From positions 1,860,001 through 1,924,000 of the forward strand of contig NZ_CP059162.1 of assembly GCF_013466605.1 (NCBI RefSeq): a stretch of 64,000 nt of DNA, in the 5' to 3' direction. A program made the translations under genes and the position numbers. Source of the DNA: Pseudomonas chlororaphis subsp. aurantiaca. GTDB taxonomy: Bacteria; Pseudomonadota; Gammaproteobacteria; Pseudomonadales; Pseudomonadaceae. Of the stretch, positions 9,555-19,253 are shown piece by piece; within the stretch, counting starts at the first letter, position 1, and every line of letters starts with the position of its first letter. The notes under the pieces are model-generated. The model saw only the letters and a program-made list of their open reading frames with translations, had not been told where the DNA came from and ran no database searches.

Positions 9555-10733
9555 TCAGATTCGCGTCAGCGCCTGGGCCAGGTCGGCGCGCAGGTCCTCG
9601 ACATCCTCGACCCCCACGGACAAGCGCACCAGAGCATCGCCGATGCCGAGCTGTGCCCGGGTGTCCGCGGGAATGCTGGCGTGGGTCATGATCGCCGGAT
9701 GCTCGATCAGGCTTTCCACGCCACCCAGGCTCTCGGCCAGGGCGAAGATCCGCACGTTCTCGAGAAACCGCTTGGCACCGGCCAGGTCGCAGTTCAGATC
9801 GAGGGAGATCATCCCGCCGAAAGCCTGCATCTGCCGTCGCGCCAGTGCGTGCTGCGGGTGGGACGGCAGGCCTGGGTAGTAGACCCGCGCCACCTGCGGC
9901 TGGCGTTCCAGCCATTGCGCCAGCTCCAGGGCGTTGCTGCAGTGGCGTTCCATGCGCAGCGCCAGGGTCTTCACCCCGCGCAGGGTGAGGAAGGCGTCGA
10001 ACGGCCCGGCGATAGCCCCCACCGCGTTCTGCAGGAAGCCCAGGCGCTCGGCCAGGTCGGGGTTCTGACCGACCACCGCGATACCGCCGATCACGTCGGA
10101 ATGGCCGTTGAGGTACTTGGTCGTCGAGTGCAGCACGATATCGAAGCCCAGCTCCAGCGGGCGCTGGATCCATGGGCTGGCAAAGGTGTTGTCGGCGACG
10201 CAGATGATGCCCCGCGCACGGCAGATGCGCGCGATGGCGGCGAGATCGGTGAGGCGCAGCAGGGGATTGCTCGGGGTCTCGACCATCACCATTCGCGTGT
10301 CGTCCTGCAGCGCCGCTTCGAAGGCCGAGAGGTCGGACAGGTCGACGAAGCCGAAGCGATGCCCGGCGCTGCGCCGGCGCACCCGTTCGAACAGGCGGAA
10401 GGTGCCGCCGTACAGGTCATTGCCGGAAACGATATGCGCGCCGGCGTCGAGCAGTTCGAGCACGCTGGAAATCGCCGCCAGCCCGGAGGCGAAGGCGAAG
10501 GCCTGGGTGCCGCCCTCGAGGTCCGCCACGCAGCGCTCCAGCGCCCAGCGCGTGGGGTTGTGCGAGCGCCCGTAGTCCAGGCCCTTGTGCACCCCGGGGC
10601 TCTGCTGGGCATAGGTGGAGTTGGCGTAGATCGGCGGCATCAGCGCCCCGGTGGAGGGGTCCGGCGTCTGCCCGGCATGGATCACCCGGGTGGCGAAGGC
10701 GCGCGGCGCGCCGGTTTCATCCTGTTGGCTCAT
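9555..10733 (-). CDS. Cystathionine gamma-lyase / gamma-synthase family PLP enzyme
   Basis: This is a 392-residue Cys/Met-metabolism PLP enzyme. Visible signatures are [22 protein letters not shown] and the PLP-lysine motif [12 protein letters not shown]. Because it is coupled to cystathionine beta-synthase by an ATGA overlap (10730-10733), the most likely reaction is cystathionine to cysteine, 2-oxobutyrate and ammonia, the second step of reverse transsulfuration. Gamma-synthase activity cannot be excluded from sequence. The start [10 protein letters not shown] coincides with the overlap; the open frame continues upstream but in the shadow of cbs. Confidence 0.93.
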   Translation of the reverse strand: MSQQDETGAPRAFATRVIHAGQTPDPSTGALMPPIYANSTYAQQSPGVHKGLDYGRSHNPTRWALERCVADLEGGTQAFAFASGLAAISSVLELLDAGAHIVSGNDLYGGTFRLFERVRRRSAGHRFGFVDLSDLSAFEAALQDDTRMVMVETPSNPLLRLTDLAAIARICRARGIICVADNTFASPWIQRPLELGFDIVLHSTTKYLNGHSDVIGGIAVVGQNPDLAERLGFLQNAVGAIAGPFDAFLTLRGVKTLALRMERHCSNALELAQWLERQPQVARVYYPGLPSHPQHALARRQMQAFGGMISLDLNCDLAGAKRFLENVRIFALAESLGGVESLIEHPAIMTHASIPADTRAQLGIGDALVRLSVGVEDVEDLRADLAQALTRI

Positions 10734-12106
10734 GGCAGTGATCTCCGTAGGTGGTTGAGCATGTCGACCCGGGTAATCAAGCCGTGGAAGCCCGAGGCGT
10801 CGGCGATGATCGCCACGAAGCCACGGTCGAGTTCCGCCTCCAGTTCGGCCAGGCTGGCGCTGGGAGGCAGGGTTTCCAGCTGATCGCTCATGGCGCTGGC
10901 CACGGTCTTGCGAAAGTGTGAAGCGTCTTCGTGCACGCCCAGCAGGATGTCCGACTCGTCGATTACCCCGACCAGCCGCTGTCCGTCCACCAGCACCGGC
11001 AGTTGCGACACGTCGGCCAGGCGCATGCGCTGGAAGGCGGTGAGCAGGGTGTCGTCCGGCCCCACGCTGATCACCCGGCCGTCCTCGAAGCGCCGCGCGA
11101 TCAGGTCGCGCAGGTCGCCGTAGCCTTTGCGTTGCAGCAGGCCCTGGTCGTTCATCCATTGGTCGTTGTAGATCTTCGACAGGTAGCGGGTGCCGGTGTC
11201 GCAGACGAAGCTGACCACCCGCTTCGGTTCGGTCTGCTCGCGGCAGTAGCGCAGAGCCGCGGCCAGCAGGGTACCGGTCGAAGAGCCGCCGAGAATGCCC
11301 TCGGCGCGCAGCAGCTGGCGGGCGTGCTCGAAGCTTTCTTCGTCGCTGATGGAATAGGCCTTGCGCACGCTGGAAAGGTCGGCGATGGACGGAACGAAGT
11401 CTTCGCCTATGCCTTCCACGGCCCAGGAACCGGGTGTGCCCAGGGTGCCGCTGCGGCTGTATTCGGCCATCACCGAACCGACCGGATCGGCCAGGACCAT
11501 GGCCAGGTCCGGCTGCACCCGGCGGAAGAACCGGGTCAGCCCGGTCAGGGTGCCGGCCGAGCCGACGCCGACCACTATGGCGTCCACATCATGTTGGGTC
11601 TGCGCCCAGATTTCCGGCGCGGTGCTGCATTCGTGGGCCAACGGGTTGGCCGGGTTGTTGAACTGATCGGCGAAGAAGGCGTCGGGAATCTCCTTGGTCA
11701 GCCGCGCCGCCATATCCTGGTAGTAGTCAGGGTGGCCCTTGCCGACGTCGGAGCGGGTGATATGCACTTCGGCGCCCATCGCCTTGAGGTGCAGGACCTT
11801 CTCGGTGGACATCTTGTCCGGCACCACCAGGACCACCCGGTAGCCCTTGGCGCGGCCGACCAGGGCCAGGCCGAGGCCGGTGTTGCCGGCGGTGGCCTCG
11901 ACTATGGTGCCGCCGGGGCGAAGGCGGCCGTCGCGCTCGGCGGCGTCGATCATCGCCAGGCCTATGCGGTCCTTGATCGAACCACCGGGGTTTTGCGATT
12001 CAAGCTTGAGAAACAGCGTACAGGGGCCGGTATCGAAACGGCTGACACGCACCAGCGGCGTGTTGCCGATCAGTTCGAGCACGGCGGGACGGGAGTCGTT
12101 TGGCAT
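10730..12106 (-). CDS. Cystathionine beta-synthase
   Basis: The enzyme condenses serine (or O-acetylserine) with homocysteine to cystathionine. The 458 residues comprise a fold-type II PLP domain (LESQNPGGSIKDR with the PLP lysine; TAGNTG; GVGSAGT) and a C-terminal pair of CBS domains from about residue 330 that usually bind adenosyl ligands. There is no N-terminal heme domain, as expected for a bacterial enzyme. The start MPNDSRPAV follows a clear ribosome-binding site (GAGGTGA). It is the first gene of a two-gene reverse-transsulfuration operon. Confidence 0.94.
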   Translation of the reverse strand: MPNDSRPAVLELIGNTPLVRVSRFDTGPCTLFLKLESQNPGGSIKDRIGLAMIDAAERDGRLRPGGTIVEATAGNTGLGLALVGRAKGYRVVLVVPDKMSTEKVLHLKAMGAEVHITRSDVGKGHPDYYQDMAARLTKEIPDAFFADQFNNPANPLAHECSTAPEIWAQTQHDVDAIVVGVGSAGTLTGLTRFFRRVQPDLAMVLADPVGSVMAEYSRSGTLGTPGSWAVEGIGEDFVPSIADLSSVRKAYSISDEESFEHARQLLRAEGILGGSSTGTLLAAALRYCREQTEPKRVVSFVCDTGTRYLSKIYNDQWMNDQGLLQRKGYGDLRDLIARRFEDGRVISVGPDDTLLTAFQRMRLADVSQLPVLVDGQRLVGVIDESDILLGVHEDASHFRKTVASAMSDQLETLPPSASLAELEAELDRGFVAIIADASGFHGLITRVDMLNHLRRSLP

Positions 12107-12317
12107 GTCGTCACCTCGCTGCGCAAAGCTGCGCTGGATGGACAGCGACCCACGGCGAATCATCGCGCGGCGGTCGCAGGCAATGCATCGCTTGGACCAT
12201 AGGCCGGGATCCGGCTACCCGCAACCGCTCGCGCCGGCCGGTACCTGCTTGCGCAACCTGGCGGCGGTGGAGCCTAGGCTGGGTGCTTGACCTGCCCAGG
12301 CCTCCGAACGCCCGGCG

Positions 12318-13205
12318 CTACAGGGGTGACGGCGAGCCCTTGCCCTTGGGCAGTTCGATTCGTTCGCTTTCTCCCGGCACCGTCGGCCAGTCGCCGGCGG
12401 CCCAGCGCTGGCGGGCTTCATCGATACGGGCCGGGTCGCTGGAGACGAAGTTCCAGTTGATCCGCCGTGGACCGTCCAGCGGCGCGCCGCCGAACAGCAC
12501 GGCGTGGCAGTCGCTGTCGGCGAACAGGGTCGGGGTGGTGCCGGCCGGCAGGATCACCAGCGCATGCGGCTCGACGGGCTCGCCGTCCAGCTGGGCGTCG
12601 CCTTCGAGCACGTACAGGGCGCGCTCCTCATGTTCGGCGGGGATCAGCAGGGTGGTCGCGGTCTGCAGCTGTATTTCGGCATACAGGGTCGGGGAGAGCA
12701 CGGGGACCGGCGATTCCAGGCAGAAACCGCTGCCGGCGATCATGCGGATCCTGACCCCGAGGTTGTCGCTGACCGGCAGGGTCGCGGCCGGGTGATGGCT
12801 GTAGTGCCCCGGGCCTTGTTCATGGGGCTTGGGGGAGGCCAGCCAGACTTGCAGGCCGTGCATGCTGAAGTCGCTGTCGATCAGCGCCTGCGGGGTGCGC
12901 TCGACGTGGGCGATGGCGCTGCCGGCGGTCATCCAGCTGACATCCCCCTGGTTCACCACCTGGTCGGAACCCAGGCTGTCCTTGTGCTGGATCTGTCCCT
13001 GGAACAGGTAGGTCAGGGTCGACAGGCCGATATGCGGATGTTGGCGGATATTCATGCCCTTGCCCGCGGGGTAGCGGGTTTGCAGCATGTGATCGAAAAA
13101 CACGAAGGGCCCCACGCTGCGGCATTGGGCCGAGGGCAGCGGACGCAGGATGGGTTGGCCTTCGACGTCCTCGGCGCGAGGGCGAATCACGAGCGGTGTG
13201 TTCAT
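12318..13205 (-). CDS. Pirin family protein
   Basis: This 295-residue bicupin has the pirin motif HPHIGLSTLTYLFQG near residue 57, which supplies metal-binding histidines of the N-terminal cupin. Bacterial pirins bind Fe and some have quercetin 2,3-dioxygenase activity; others act by protein contacts. No substrate can be assigned. It is transcribed in the same direction as the OsmC-like gene upstream, 62 bp away. Confidence 0.9.
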   Translation of the reverse strand: MNTPLVIRPRAEDVEGQPILRPLPSAQCRSVGPFVFFDHMLQTRYPAGKGMNIRQHPHIGLSTLTYLFQGQIQHKDSLGSDQVVNQGDVSWMTAGSAIAHVERTPQALIDSDFSMHGLQVWLASPKPHEQGPGHYSHHPAATLPVSDNLGVRIRMIAGSGFCLESPVPVLSPTLYAEIQLQTATTLLIPAEHEERALYVLEGDAQLDGEPVEPHALVILPAGTTPTLFADSDCHAVLFGGAPLDGPRRINWNFVSSDPARIDEARQRWAAGDWPTVPGESERIELPKGKGSPSPL

Positions 13206-13267
13206 GGTGCATTCCAGGCTGATCGGGTGATGCCCGGGAGCATAACCCGCTTGTGCGAGCCGTGGCG

Positions 13268-13684
13268 CTATTGGCTGAAGGCGCCTTCGGACAGGTGGGT
13301 CTCGATGCTCACCTCGGCGGTGGTCATCAGCTTGTGCACCGGGCAGCGGTCGGCGACACGATGCAGTTCTTCACGCTGGGCGTCGGTGAGCACGCCTTTG
13401 AGGGTCAGTTTGACGTGCAGCGCGTATTTGCCTTTCTGCTCCTGGCTGTTGTCGTGCTTGACCTCGACCGTGACGCCGGTGAGCGGAATCTCTTTTTTCT
13501 GCGCGTATAGCTTGAGGGTCAGGGCCTTGCAGGCGCCCAGGGCGGCATCGAAGAAGTCGTGGGGTTCCGGCGCGGAACCTTCGCCGCCCAGGGTCTTGGG
13601 TAGGTCGGCGAACAATTGGTGGTCATCGATCTGGATGCTGTGGCGAAAACCTTCGCTGGATTCGGTATTGACGGTGATAGTCAT
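13268..13684 (-). CDS. OsmC/Ohr-type protein (YhfA-like)
   Basis: The 138-residue protein keeps both redox cysteines of the family: one in LGACKALTLKLYAQ and one in RCPVHK. OsmC/Ohr proteins reduce organic hydroperoxides through these thiols. The sequence resembles the YhfA branch, whose physiological role is less clear. The length is normal, and it probably precedes pirin in a short stress-related unit. Confidence 0.9.
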   Translation of the reverse strand: MTITVNTESSEGFRHSIQIDDHQLFADLPKTLGGEGSAPEPHDFFDAALGACKALTLKLYAQKKEIPLTGVTVEVKHDNSQEQKGKYALHVKLTLKGVLTDAQREELHRVADRCPVHKLMTTAEVSIETHLSEGAFSQ

Positions 13685-13820
13685 GACGGACCTCGGGCAA
13701 TGAGCAGTCGTTGAAAGGTGGTGCAGTTATAGAGCATTACGCTGGTTGTGCGTTCCCCTTTTTCTGAACCGCCACATCCGGGGCAGGGTCTACCCAGCGT
13801 GAATCGACGGGAGCCCACCC

Positions 13821-14822
13821 ATGCACTGGATCTACCTGAGCACCTTGCTGTTGCTGCTGCCGAGCGCCTGGGCCCAGGCCCGCGACTACGCCTACAGCGA
13901 TGCCCACCTGCATTACGTCGACTTCTTCCAGGAGTCGGCGGGCATGGACAAGCTGCTCAAGGCCATGGCCGACAACCGCATCGAGCATGTGATGATTTCC
14001 GGTATCCCGGTGGCCAAGAAATGGCATGAAGACGAACCCAAGCGGCCGCGCTACTACGCCGGCGACGACGCCGATGCCTACTGGTACAGCGCTACCGATG
14101 TGATTGTCGCCGCCGCGGTGAACCGCCTGACGCCCGAGCAGCGCCGGCACTTCCATCCGTTCCTGTCCGGCTTCAACCCCAACGACAAGAACTCCGAGGC
14201 CCATATCCAGCGCATGCTCGACCTCAACCCGGGGCTGTGGCAGGGCATCGGCGAGGTCTTCACCCGCCACGACGACCTGACCGCGCTGACCTCCGGCGAT
14301 ACGCCACGGGCCAATAACGAGGCGATGACGCGGATCTATCATCTGGCGGCGGAAAACGACCTGCCGGTGATGCTGCATTCCAACATCACCTCCAAGCGCG
14401 AAAAGAACCCGCTGTACCTGGCGGAAATCGAAGAGCCGCTGCGCAATCACCCTCACACGCGTTTTATCTGGGCCCACGCGGGCACCAGCATGGAGATCCA
14501 CCGGCACCAGGTGCAGTTGAGTTTTCTCCTGCCGACCCTGGCGCGGATGCTCGAGTCCTACCCCAACCTGTACATCGACCTGTCCTGGAGCGTGCTCCGG
14601 CCGTACCTGCTGGATAAGCAGGGCGTGCCCCGGACGGAGTGGGTAAAGCTGGTGGAGCGCTTTCCCGAGCGGTTCATGCTGGGGTCGGACGTTGTCGGGC
14701 GATTCAACAAGCTGGGGCGGGAAATGCGCGGCTTCGAGCCCTTCCTCGATGCCTTGCCGGAGGACGTGGCGCGCAAGGTGGCCCGGGACAACTTCCTCGC
14801 CGTGCTGCCGCGGGCACGTTGA
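13821..14822 (+). CDS. Periplasmic amidohydrolase-family metal hydrolase
   Basis: The 333-residue protein starts with a classical signal peptide (MHWIYLSTLLLLLPSAWAQA), so it is exported. The mature part is a TIM-barrel amidohydrolase (amidohydrolase_2 type): the HxH metal motif in SDAHLHY, His in MLHSN, His in WAHAGTS and the Asp in MLGSDVVG are all present. The hydrolytic substrate is unknown. Export of such an enzyme is less common than the cytosolic forms. Confidence 0.85.
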   Translation: MHWIYLSTLLLLLPSAWAQARDYAYSDAHLHYVDFFQESAGMDKLLKAMADNRIEHVMISGIPVAKKWHEDEPKRPRYYAGDDADAYWYSATDVIVAAAVNRLTPEQRRHFHPFLSGFNPNDKNSEAHIQRMLDLNPGLWQGIGEVFTRHDDLTALTSGDTPRANNEAMTRIYHLAAENDLPVMLHSNITSKREKNPLYLAEIEEPLRNHPHTRFIWAHAGTSMEIHRHQVQLSFLLPTLARMLESYPNLYIDLSWSVLRPYLLDKQGVPRTEWVKLVERFPERFMLGSDVVGRFNKLGREMRGFEPFLDALPEDVARKVARDNFLAVLPRAR

Positions 14823-14934
14823 TCCAGGGTGGCTCCAGTGCGTGGGCGTTGCCAGGGCGCTGGCGATGCAGGTTTGTCATCAGCCTGTCATGCCTGCGTC
14901 ATAGGCTCGCGCAATCTCAATCAAGGAGCGCGAT

Positions 14935-15411
14935 ATGCACCTCACCCGTTTAAGCGCATTGGCGGCGCTGATGATGCTCAGTGGCCTGGGCATTTCCGAA
15001 GTTCATGCCGAAGTCCGTGTCGAAGGCCCAGTGGAATATGGTGTGTTCGAGGGGCCGAAGGCCGCGTTGCAGTCGGGTGAGCGAGTGCTGCGGCGCAGTA
15101 ACGAGAACATCGAGCAGACCGAGATCGTGCCTGCGCGGCTGGGCACCAAGTTCGGCCTGCGTTATCAGCTGGCCGGCAAGGTGGCCGAGGATGTGCCGCT
15201 GACCCTGCTGTATTTCACACCGGGTATCCGCACCCCGGATGGCCAGCGTCACGACAAGCTCGAAGTGACCCAGAAACTGGTGCCGGGCGCGCCGCAGGAC
15301 ATCATGGCCTACGAGTTCACCGAGAGTCATGAAGTGATCCCCGGCGAGTGGCGTTTCATGGTGTTCCAGGGCGACCGTTTGTTGGTCCAGCAGCGTTTTA
15401 CCGTACGCTGA
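14935..15411 (+). CDS. DUF3859 domain-containing exported protein
   Basis: A 158-residue protein with an N-terminal signal peptide (cleavage probably after EVHA, residue about 24) and a beta-rich domain that ends in QGDRLLVQQRFTV. It matches the Pseudomonas DUF3859 family of unknown function. A strong ribosome-binding site (AAGGAGCG) precedes the ATG. Confidence 0.85.
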   Translation: MHLTRLSALAALMMLSGLGISEVHAEVRVEGPVEYGVFEGPKAALQSGERVLRRSNENIEQTEIVPARLGTKFGLRYQLAGKVAEDVPLTLLYFTPGIRTPDGQRHDKLEVTQKLVPGAPQDIMAYEFTESHEVIPGEWRFMVFQGDRLLVQQRFTVR

Positions 15412-15548
15412 ATCGTTTACGCCCAGGCATCGGAGTGCTTGGGCGTTTTGATATCACGTTTTCGTCTTAAGCAAATTTTCCGCGACCCGATACTTTCAAC
15501 AGCAGCCCGCTGCATGGCGAATGCAGCGCTTTTGGAAGGAACCGGAGA

Positions 15549-17174
15549 ATGAGCATCAGGAGTCTCAACATTGCACCGCGCGCAGGCCTGGGCTTCGGCC
15601 TGCTGGCGTTGATGGTGTTCGGCCTGGGGGCGTTCGCCCTGCTGCAGATGTCGAACATGCGCGCGCAGTCCGACGAGGTCGACAACAACTGGCTGCCCAG
15701 TGTGATGTCGGTGGGCGAAATGAATCAGGACCTGCTGCGGGTCCGCGCGCTGACCATGCGCTTGCTGCTCAACCGCAATCCCCAGGCCCTGGCGCAGAAC
15801 GAAAGCAAACTCAATGAGATCAAGCGCGGCATGACGGTGGCCCAGGAGCGCTATAACGCGCTGATTGTGCTGCCGGAAGAGCGTGTGCTGTTCGATCGCT
15901 ACAAAGCCGCCGAGAAGCGCTACCTCGAGCATCAGAACCAGGTGATGGCGCTGTCGCAACAGGGGCGGGTCGAGGATGCGGTCGCGGTGGTCAATGGCGA
16001 GATGAGCCAGCTGGCCGATGAGCTGGCGGGCACTCTCAATGAGCTGGTGGCCCTCAACCGGCACAACGCCAACCTGGCCACCGAGCTGGCCAGGGCGGTA
16101 TTCAGCAACGCCAAGGTCTGGGTGGTCGTAATGGTCGTGGTGGCTGGCCTGATGACCATCGTCCTGGCGTTGTTGCTGACCCGCAGCATTGTGCTGCCGC
16201 TCTCGCAATCGCTGAACGTGGCCGAAGTAGTGGCCGGCGGCGACCTGACCGAGGACATCCGCATCAGCGGCAAGGATGAGCCGGCGCGCCTGCTGCAGGC
16301 GCTCAAGGCCATGCAGCACAGCCTGCGGGAGACCATCCGGCGCATCTCCGACTCTTCCAGCCAGCTGGCTTCCGCTTCGGAGGAGCTCAGTTGCGTGACC
16401 GAGGACGCCACGCGCGGCCTGCACCAGCAGAGCCAGGAAATCGAGCAGGCGGCGACGGCGGTGAACCAGATGACCGCCGCGGTGGAGGAGGTGGCCAGCA
16501 ATGCCGTGGCGACGTCCGAGGCCTCCCGCCAGTCCGACCTGATTGCCCAGCATGGGCGTGAGCAGGTGCGGCAGACGGTGCAGTCCATCGAGTCCCTGGC
16601 CGACGACGTGACCGCCAACGCCTCCCAGGTCGAAGAACTGGCGCAGAAGGTCTATGGCATCAGCAAGGTGCTGGATGTGATCCGTTCGGTGGCCGAGCAG
16701 ACCAACCTGCTGGCCCTGAATGCCGCCATCGAGGCGGCGCGGGCCGGGGATGCCGGCCGCGGGTTCGCGGTGGTGGCCGACGAGGTGCGGGCGCTGGCTC
16801 ATCGCACCCAGCAATCGACCCAGGAGATCGAGCAGATGATCGGCGGCATTCAGCAGGGCACCGAGCAGGCCGTCAGCTCCATGCAGCAAAGCAACAGCCG
16901 GGCCCGCTCGACCCTGGAGCTGGCCAAGGCGGCGGGGGCGGCGTTGGAGGAAATCGCCGGGGCGATCACCCTGATCAACGAGCGCAACACGGTGATCGCC
17001 AGCGCTTCGGAGGAGCAGGCGGCGGTGGCCAGGGAGGTGGACCGCAACCTGATGAACATCCGCGACCTGGCCATGCAGACCTCGGCCGGGGCCAACCAGA
17101 CCAGTGCCGCGAGCCAGGAGCTGTCACGGCTGGCGGTGGACCTGAACACCCTGGTGGCGCGTTTTTCGGTGTAA
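15549..17174 (+). CDS. Methyl-accepting chemotaxis protein (four-helix-bundle sensor)
   Basis: A 541-residue inner-membrane chemoreceptor. TM1 lies at about residues 10-32, a periplasmic four-helix-bundle domain of about 160 residues follows, then TM2 near 190-215, a HAMP domain and a cytoplasmic signalling hairpin whose tip reads [20 protein letters not shown]. It should control CheA through CheW. The ligand is unknown. The P. aeruginosa gene next to fabB (PA1608) is also a transducer, so this is a conserved neighbour. A bidirectional terminator separates it from fabB. Confidence 0.96.
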   Translation: MSIRSLNIAPRAGLGFGLLALMVFGLGAFALLQMSNMRAQSDEVDNNWLPSVMSVGEMNQDLLRVRALTMRLLLNRNPQALAQNESKLNEIKRGMTVAQERYNALIVLPEERVLFDRYKAAEKRYLEHQNQVMALSQQGRVEDAVAVVNGEMSQLADELAGTLNELVALNRHNANLATELARAVFSNAKVWVVVMVVVAGLMTIVLALLLTRSIVLPLSQSLNVAEVVAGGDLTEDIRISGKDEPARLLQALKAMQHSLRETIRRISDSSSQLASASEELSCVTEDATRGLHQQSQEIEQAATAVNQMTAAVEEVASNAVATSEASRQSDLIAQHGREQVRQTVQSIESLADDVTANASQVEELAQKVYGISKVLDVIRSVAEQTNLLALNAAIEAARAGDAGRGFAVVADEVRALAHRTQQSTQEIEQMIGGIQQGTEQAVSSMQQSNSRARSTLELAKAAGAALEEIAGAITLINERNTVIASASEEQAAVAREVDRNLMNIRDLAMQTSAGANQTSAASQELSRLAVDLNTLVARFSV

Positions 17175-17201
17175 GTGCTTCGGGAAAACAGTCGCCCAAT
17201 A

Positions 17202-17233
17202 AAAAACGCCCCGAACCAGTCGGGGCGTTTTTC
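17202..17233. terminator. Bidirectional terminator between MCP gene and fabB
   Basis: AAAAACGCCCCG / CGGGGCGTTTTT with loop AACCAGT. T runs flank it on both strands and the two genes converge on it. Confidence 0.93.
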
Positions 17234-17257
17234 ATATAGCCAGCGAAGCGGCGGGGC

Positions 17258-18478
17258 TTACTTGCCCTGCCAGCGCTTCAGGACCAGGGTGGCGTTGGTG
17301 CCGCCGAAGCCGAAGCTGTTGCTCATCACGGTGTTGATGGTGGCGTCTTCGCGAGTCTTGGTCAGGATCGGCATGTCGGCCACTTCCGGATCCAGCTCTT
17401 CGATATTGGCGGAACCTGCCATGAAGTTGCCTTCCATCATCAGCAGGCAGTAGATCGCTTCGTGAACGCCGGCGGCGCCCAGGGAGTGACCCGACAGGCT
17501 CTTGGTGGAGCTGATGGCCGGAGCCTTGTCGCCGAACACTTCACGCACGCCTTTCATTTCCGCGACGTCGCCGACCGGAGTCGAGGTGCCATGGGTGTTC
17601 AGGTAGTCGATCGGTGCGTCGACAGTGGACATGGCCATCTGCATGCAACGGATTGCACCTTCGCCGCTTGGCGCCACCATGTCGTAGCCGTCGGACGTCG
17701 CGCCGTAGCCAACGATTTCGGCGTAGATCTTCGCGCCGCGGGCCAGGGCGTGTTCCAGCTCCTCGACCACCACCATGCCGCCACCGCCGGCGATGACAAA
17801 ACCGTCACGCTTGGCGTCGTAGGCACGGGAAGCCTTGTCCGGGGTCTCGTTGTACTGGCTGGACAGGGCGCCCATGGCGTCGAACAGGAACGACTGGCTC
17901 CAGTGTTCTTCTTCACCGCCGCCGGCGAACACGATGTCCTGCTTGCCCATCTGGATCTGTTCCATGGCGGTACCGATGCAGTGAGCACTGGTGGCGCAGG
18001 CGGAAGCGATGGAGTAGTTCAGGCCCTTGATCTTGAACGGAGTGGCCAGGCAGGCGGAAACGGTGCTGCTCATGGTCCGCGTGACACGGTATGGGCCAAC
18101 GCGCTTGACGCCTTTCTCGCGCAGGATGTCCAGCGCTTCCATCTGGTTCAGGGTCGAGGCGCCGCCGGAGCCGGCGATCAGGCCGGTACGCGGGTTGGAA
18201 ACCTGCTCTTCGGTCAGGCCGGAGTCGGCGATGGCGTCTTTCATGGCCAGGTAGGCGTAAGCCGCCGCGTGGCCGACGAAGCGATAGACCTTGCGATCGA
18301 TCAGCTCTTCGAGATTGAGGTCAATGGAGCCGGAAACCTGGCTACGCAGACCCATTTCGGCATATTCCGGGTTGAAGCGGATGCCAGGGCGACTTGCACG
18401 CAGGTTAGCGGAGACGGTCTCTTTGTCATTGCCCAGGCACGAAACGATGCCCAGACCAGTGATAACGACGCGGCGCAT
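17258..18478 (-). CDS. fabB: 3-oxoacyl-ACP synthase I
   Basis: FabB elongates acyl-ACP with malonyl-ACP and is essential in the unsaturated branch of fatty-acid synthesis. The 406-residue protein has the condensing-enzyme triad: Cys in [12 protein letters not shown], His in [11 protein letters not shown] and His in [11 protein letters not shown]. The start [10 protein letters not shown] is the family N-terminus. It lies 11 bp after fabA and is co-transcribed with it. Confidence 0.98.
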   Translation of the reverse strand: MRRVVITGLGIVSCLGNDKETVSANLRASRPGIRFNPEYAEMGLRSQVSGSIDLNLEELIDRKVYRFVGHAAAYAYLAMKDAIADSGLTEEQVSNPRTGLIAGSGGASTLNQMEALDILREKGVKRVGPYRVTRTMSSTVSACLATPFKIKGLNYSIASACATSAHCIGTAMEQIQMGKQDIVFAGGGEEEHWSQSFLFDAMGALSSQYNETPDKASRAYDAKRDGFVIAGGGGMVVVEELEHALARGAKIYAEIVGYGATSDGYDMVAPSGEGAIRCMQMAMSTVDAPIDYLNTHGTSTPVGDVAEMKGVREVFGDKAPAISSTKSLSGHSLGAAGVHEAIYCLLMMEGNFMAGSANIEELDPEVADMPILTKTREDATINTVMSNSFGFGGTNATLVLKRWQGK

Positions 18479-18489
18479 GCGGATAACCC

Positions 18490-19005
18490 TTAGAAGTTGT
18501 CAGTGGAGGTGAAAACGCCAACCCGGAGGCCTTCGGCGGTGTAGATTTCGCGGCCGTCGACGCTGACCGAACCGTCGGCGATGGCCATGTTCAGTTTGCC
18601 CTTGAGGACGCGCTTGATATGGATGTTATAGGTGACTTTCTTGGCGGTCGGCAGCACCTGGCCAAAGAACTTCACTTCGCCCGAACCCAGGGCGCGACCG
18701 CGGCCCGGCAGGCCTTGCCAGCCCAGGAAAAAACCGACCAGTTGCCACATGGCGTCGAGGCCCAGGCAGCCCGGCATCACCGGATCGCCTTCGAAATGGC
18801 AGGCGAAGAACCACAGGTCCGGGGTGATATCCAGCTCGGCGACCAATTCACCTTTGCCGTACTTGCCACCCTCTTGGCTGATATGAGTGATGCGATCCAC
18901 CATCAGCATGTTCGGGGCGGGCAGTTGCGCGTTACCTGGGCCGAACAGCTCACCGCGACTGCAGCGCAGCAGATCTTCCCGAGTAAAGGCGTTTTGTTTG
19001 GTCAT
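18490..19005 (-). CDS. fabA: 3-hydroxydecanoyl-ACP dehydratase/isomerase
   Basis: FabA dehydrates 3-hydroxydecanoyl-ACP and isomerises the trans-2 to the cis-3 product, the entry to anaerobic unsaturated fatty acids. The 171-residue length is exact for the family, and the active-site segment [20 protein letters not shown] supplies the catalytic His and Asp. It is the first gene of fabAB. Confidence 0.98.
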   Translation of the reverse strand: MTKQNAFTREDLLRCSRGELFGPGNAQLPAPNMLMVDRITHISQEGGKYGKGELVAELDITPDLWFFACHFEGDPVMPGCLGLDAMWQLVGFFLGWQGLPGRGRALGSGEVKFFGQVLPTAKKVTYNIHIKRVLKGKLNMAIADGSVSVDGREIYTAEGLRVGVFTSTDNF

Positions 19006-19140
19006 GCGAGCTCCTCAATAGTCCCATGCGGCAGGGTGGGGCAAATCTTCCCGGCCGATCGAAGCGTTCATGCCTCGAGCCGGCAGCCTACTCATAGACT
19101 ATTGCGTTGTGGTGAAAGTCACAGCACAAGGGACATGAAT

Positions 19141-19154
19141 GTACACTTGTGCAC
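19141..19154 (-). promoter_or_regulatory. Imperfect palindrome upstream of fabAB, possible FabR/DesT-type operator
   Basis: GTACACTTGTGCAC is a dyad of the form GTRCAC-NN-GTGYAC, 136 bp upstream of the fabA start. Its spacing and core resemble, from memory, TetR-type operators known before fabA/fabB genes in gamma-proteobacteria (FabR) and P. aeruginosa (DesT). No promoter elements were assigned with confidence. Confidence 0.35.
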
Positions 19155-19253
19155 TGAAATTATTGTACAGACCCTGTGAGGGGCCTGTTCGGGTGCCTAA
19201 GACTGCCGCACTTTCGCCCTTCACGCCAGTCGCAGATGGTCGATAAATGGCCG

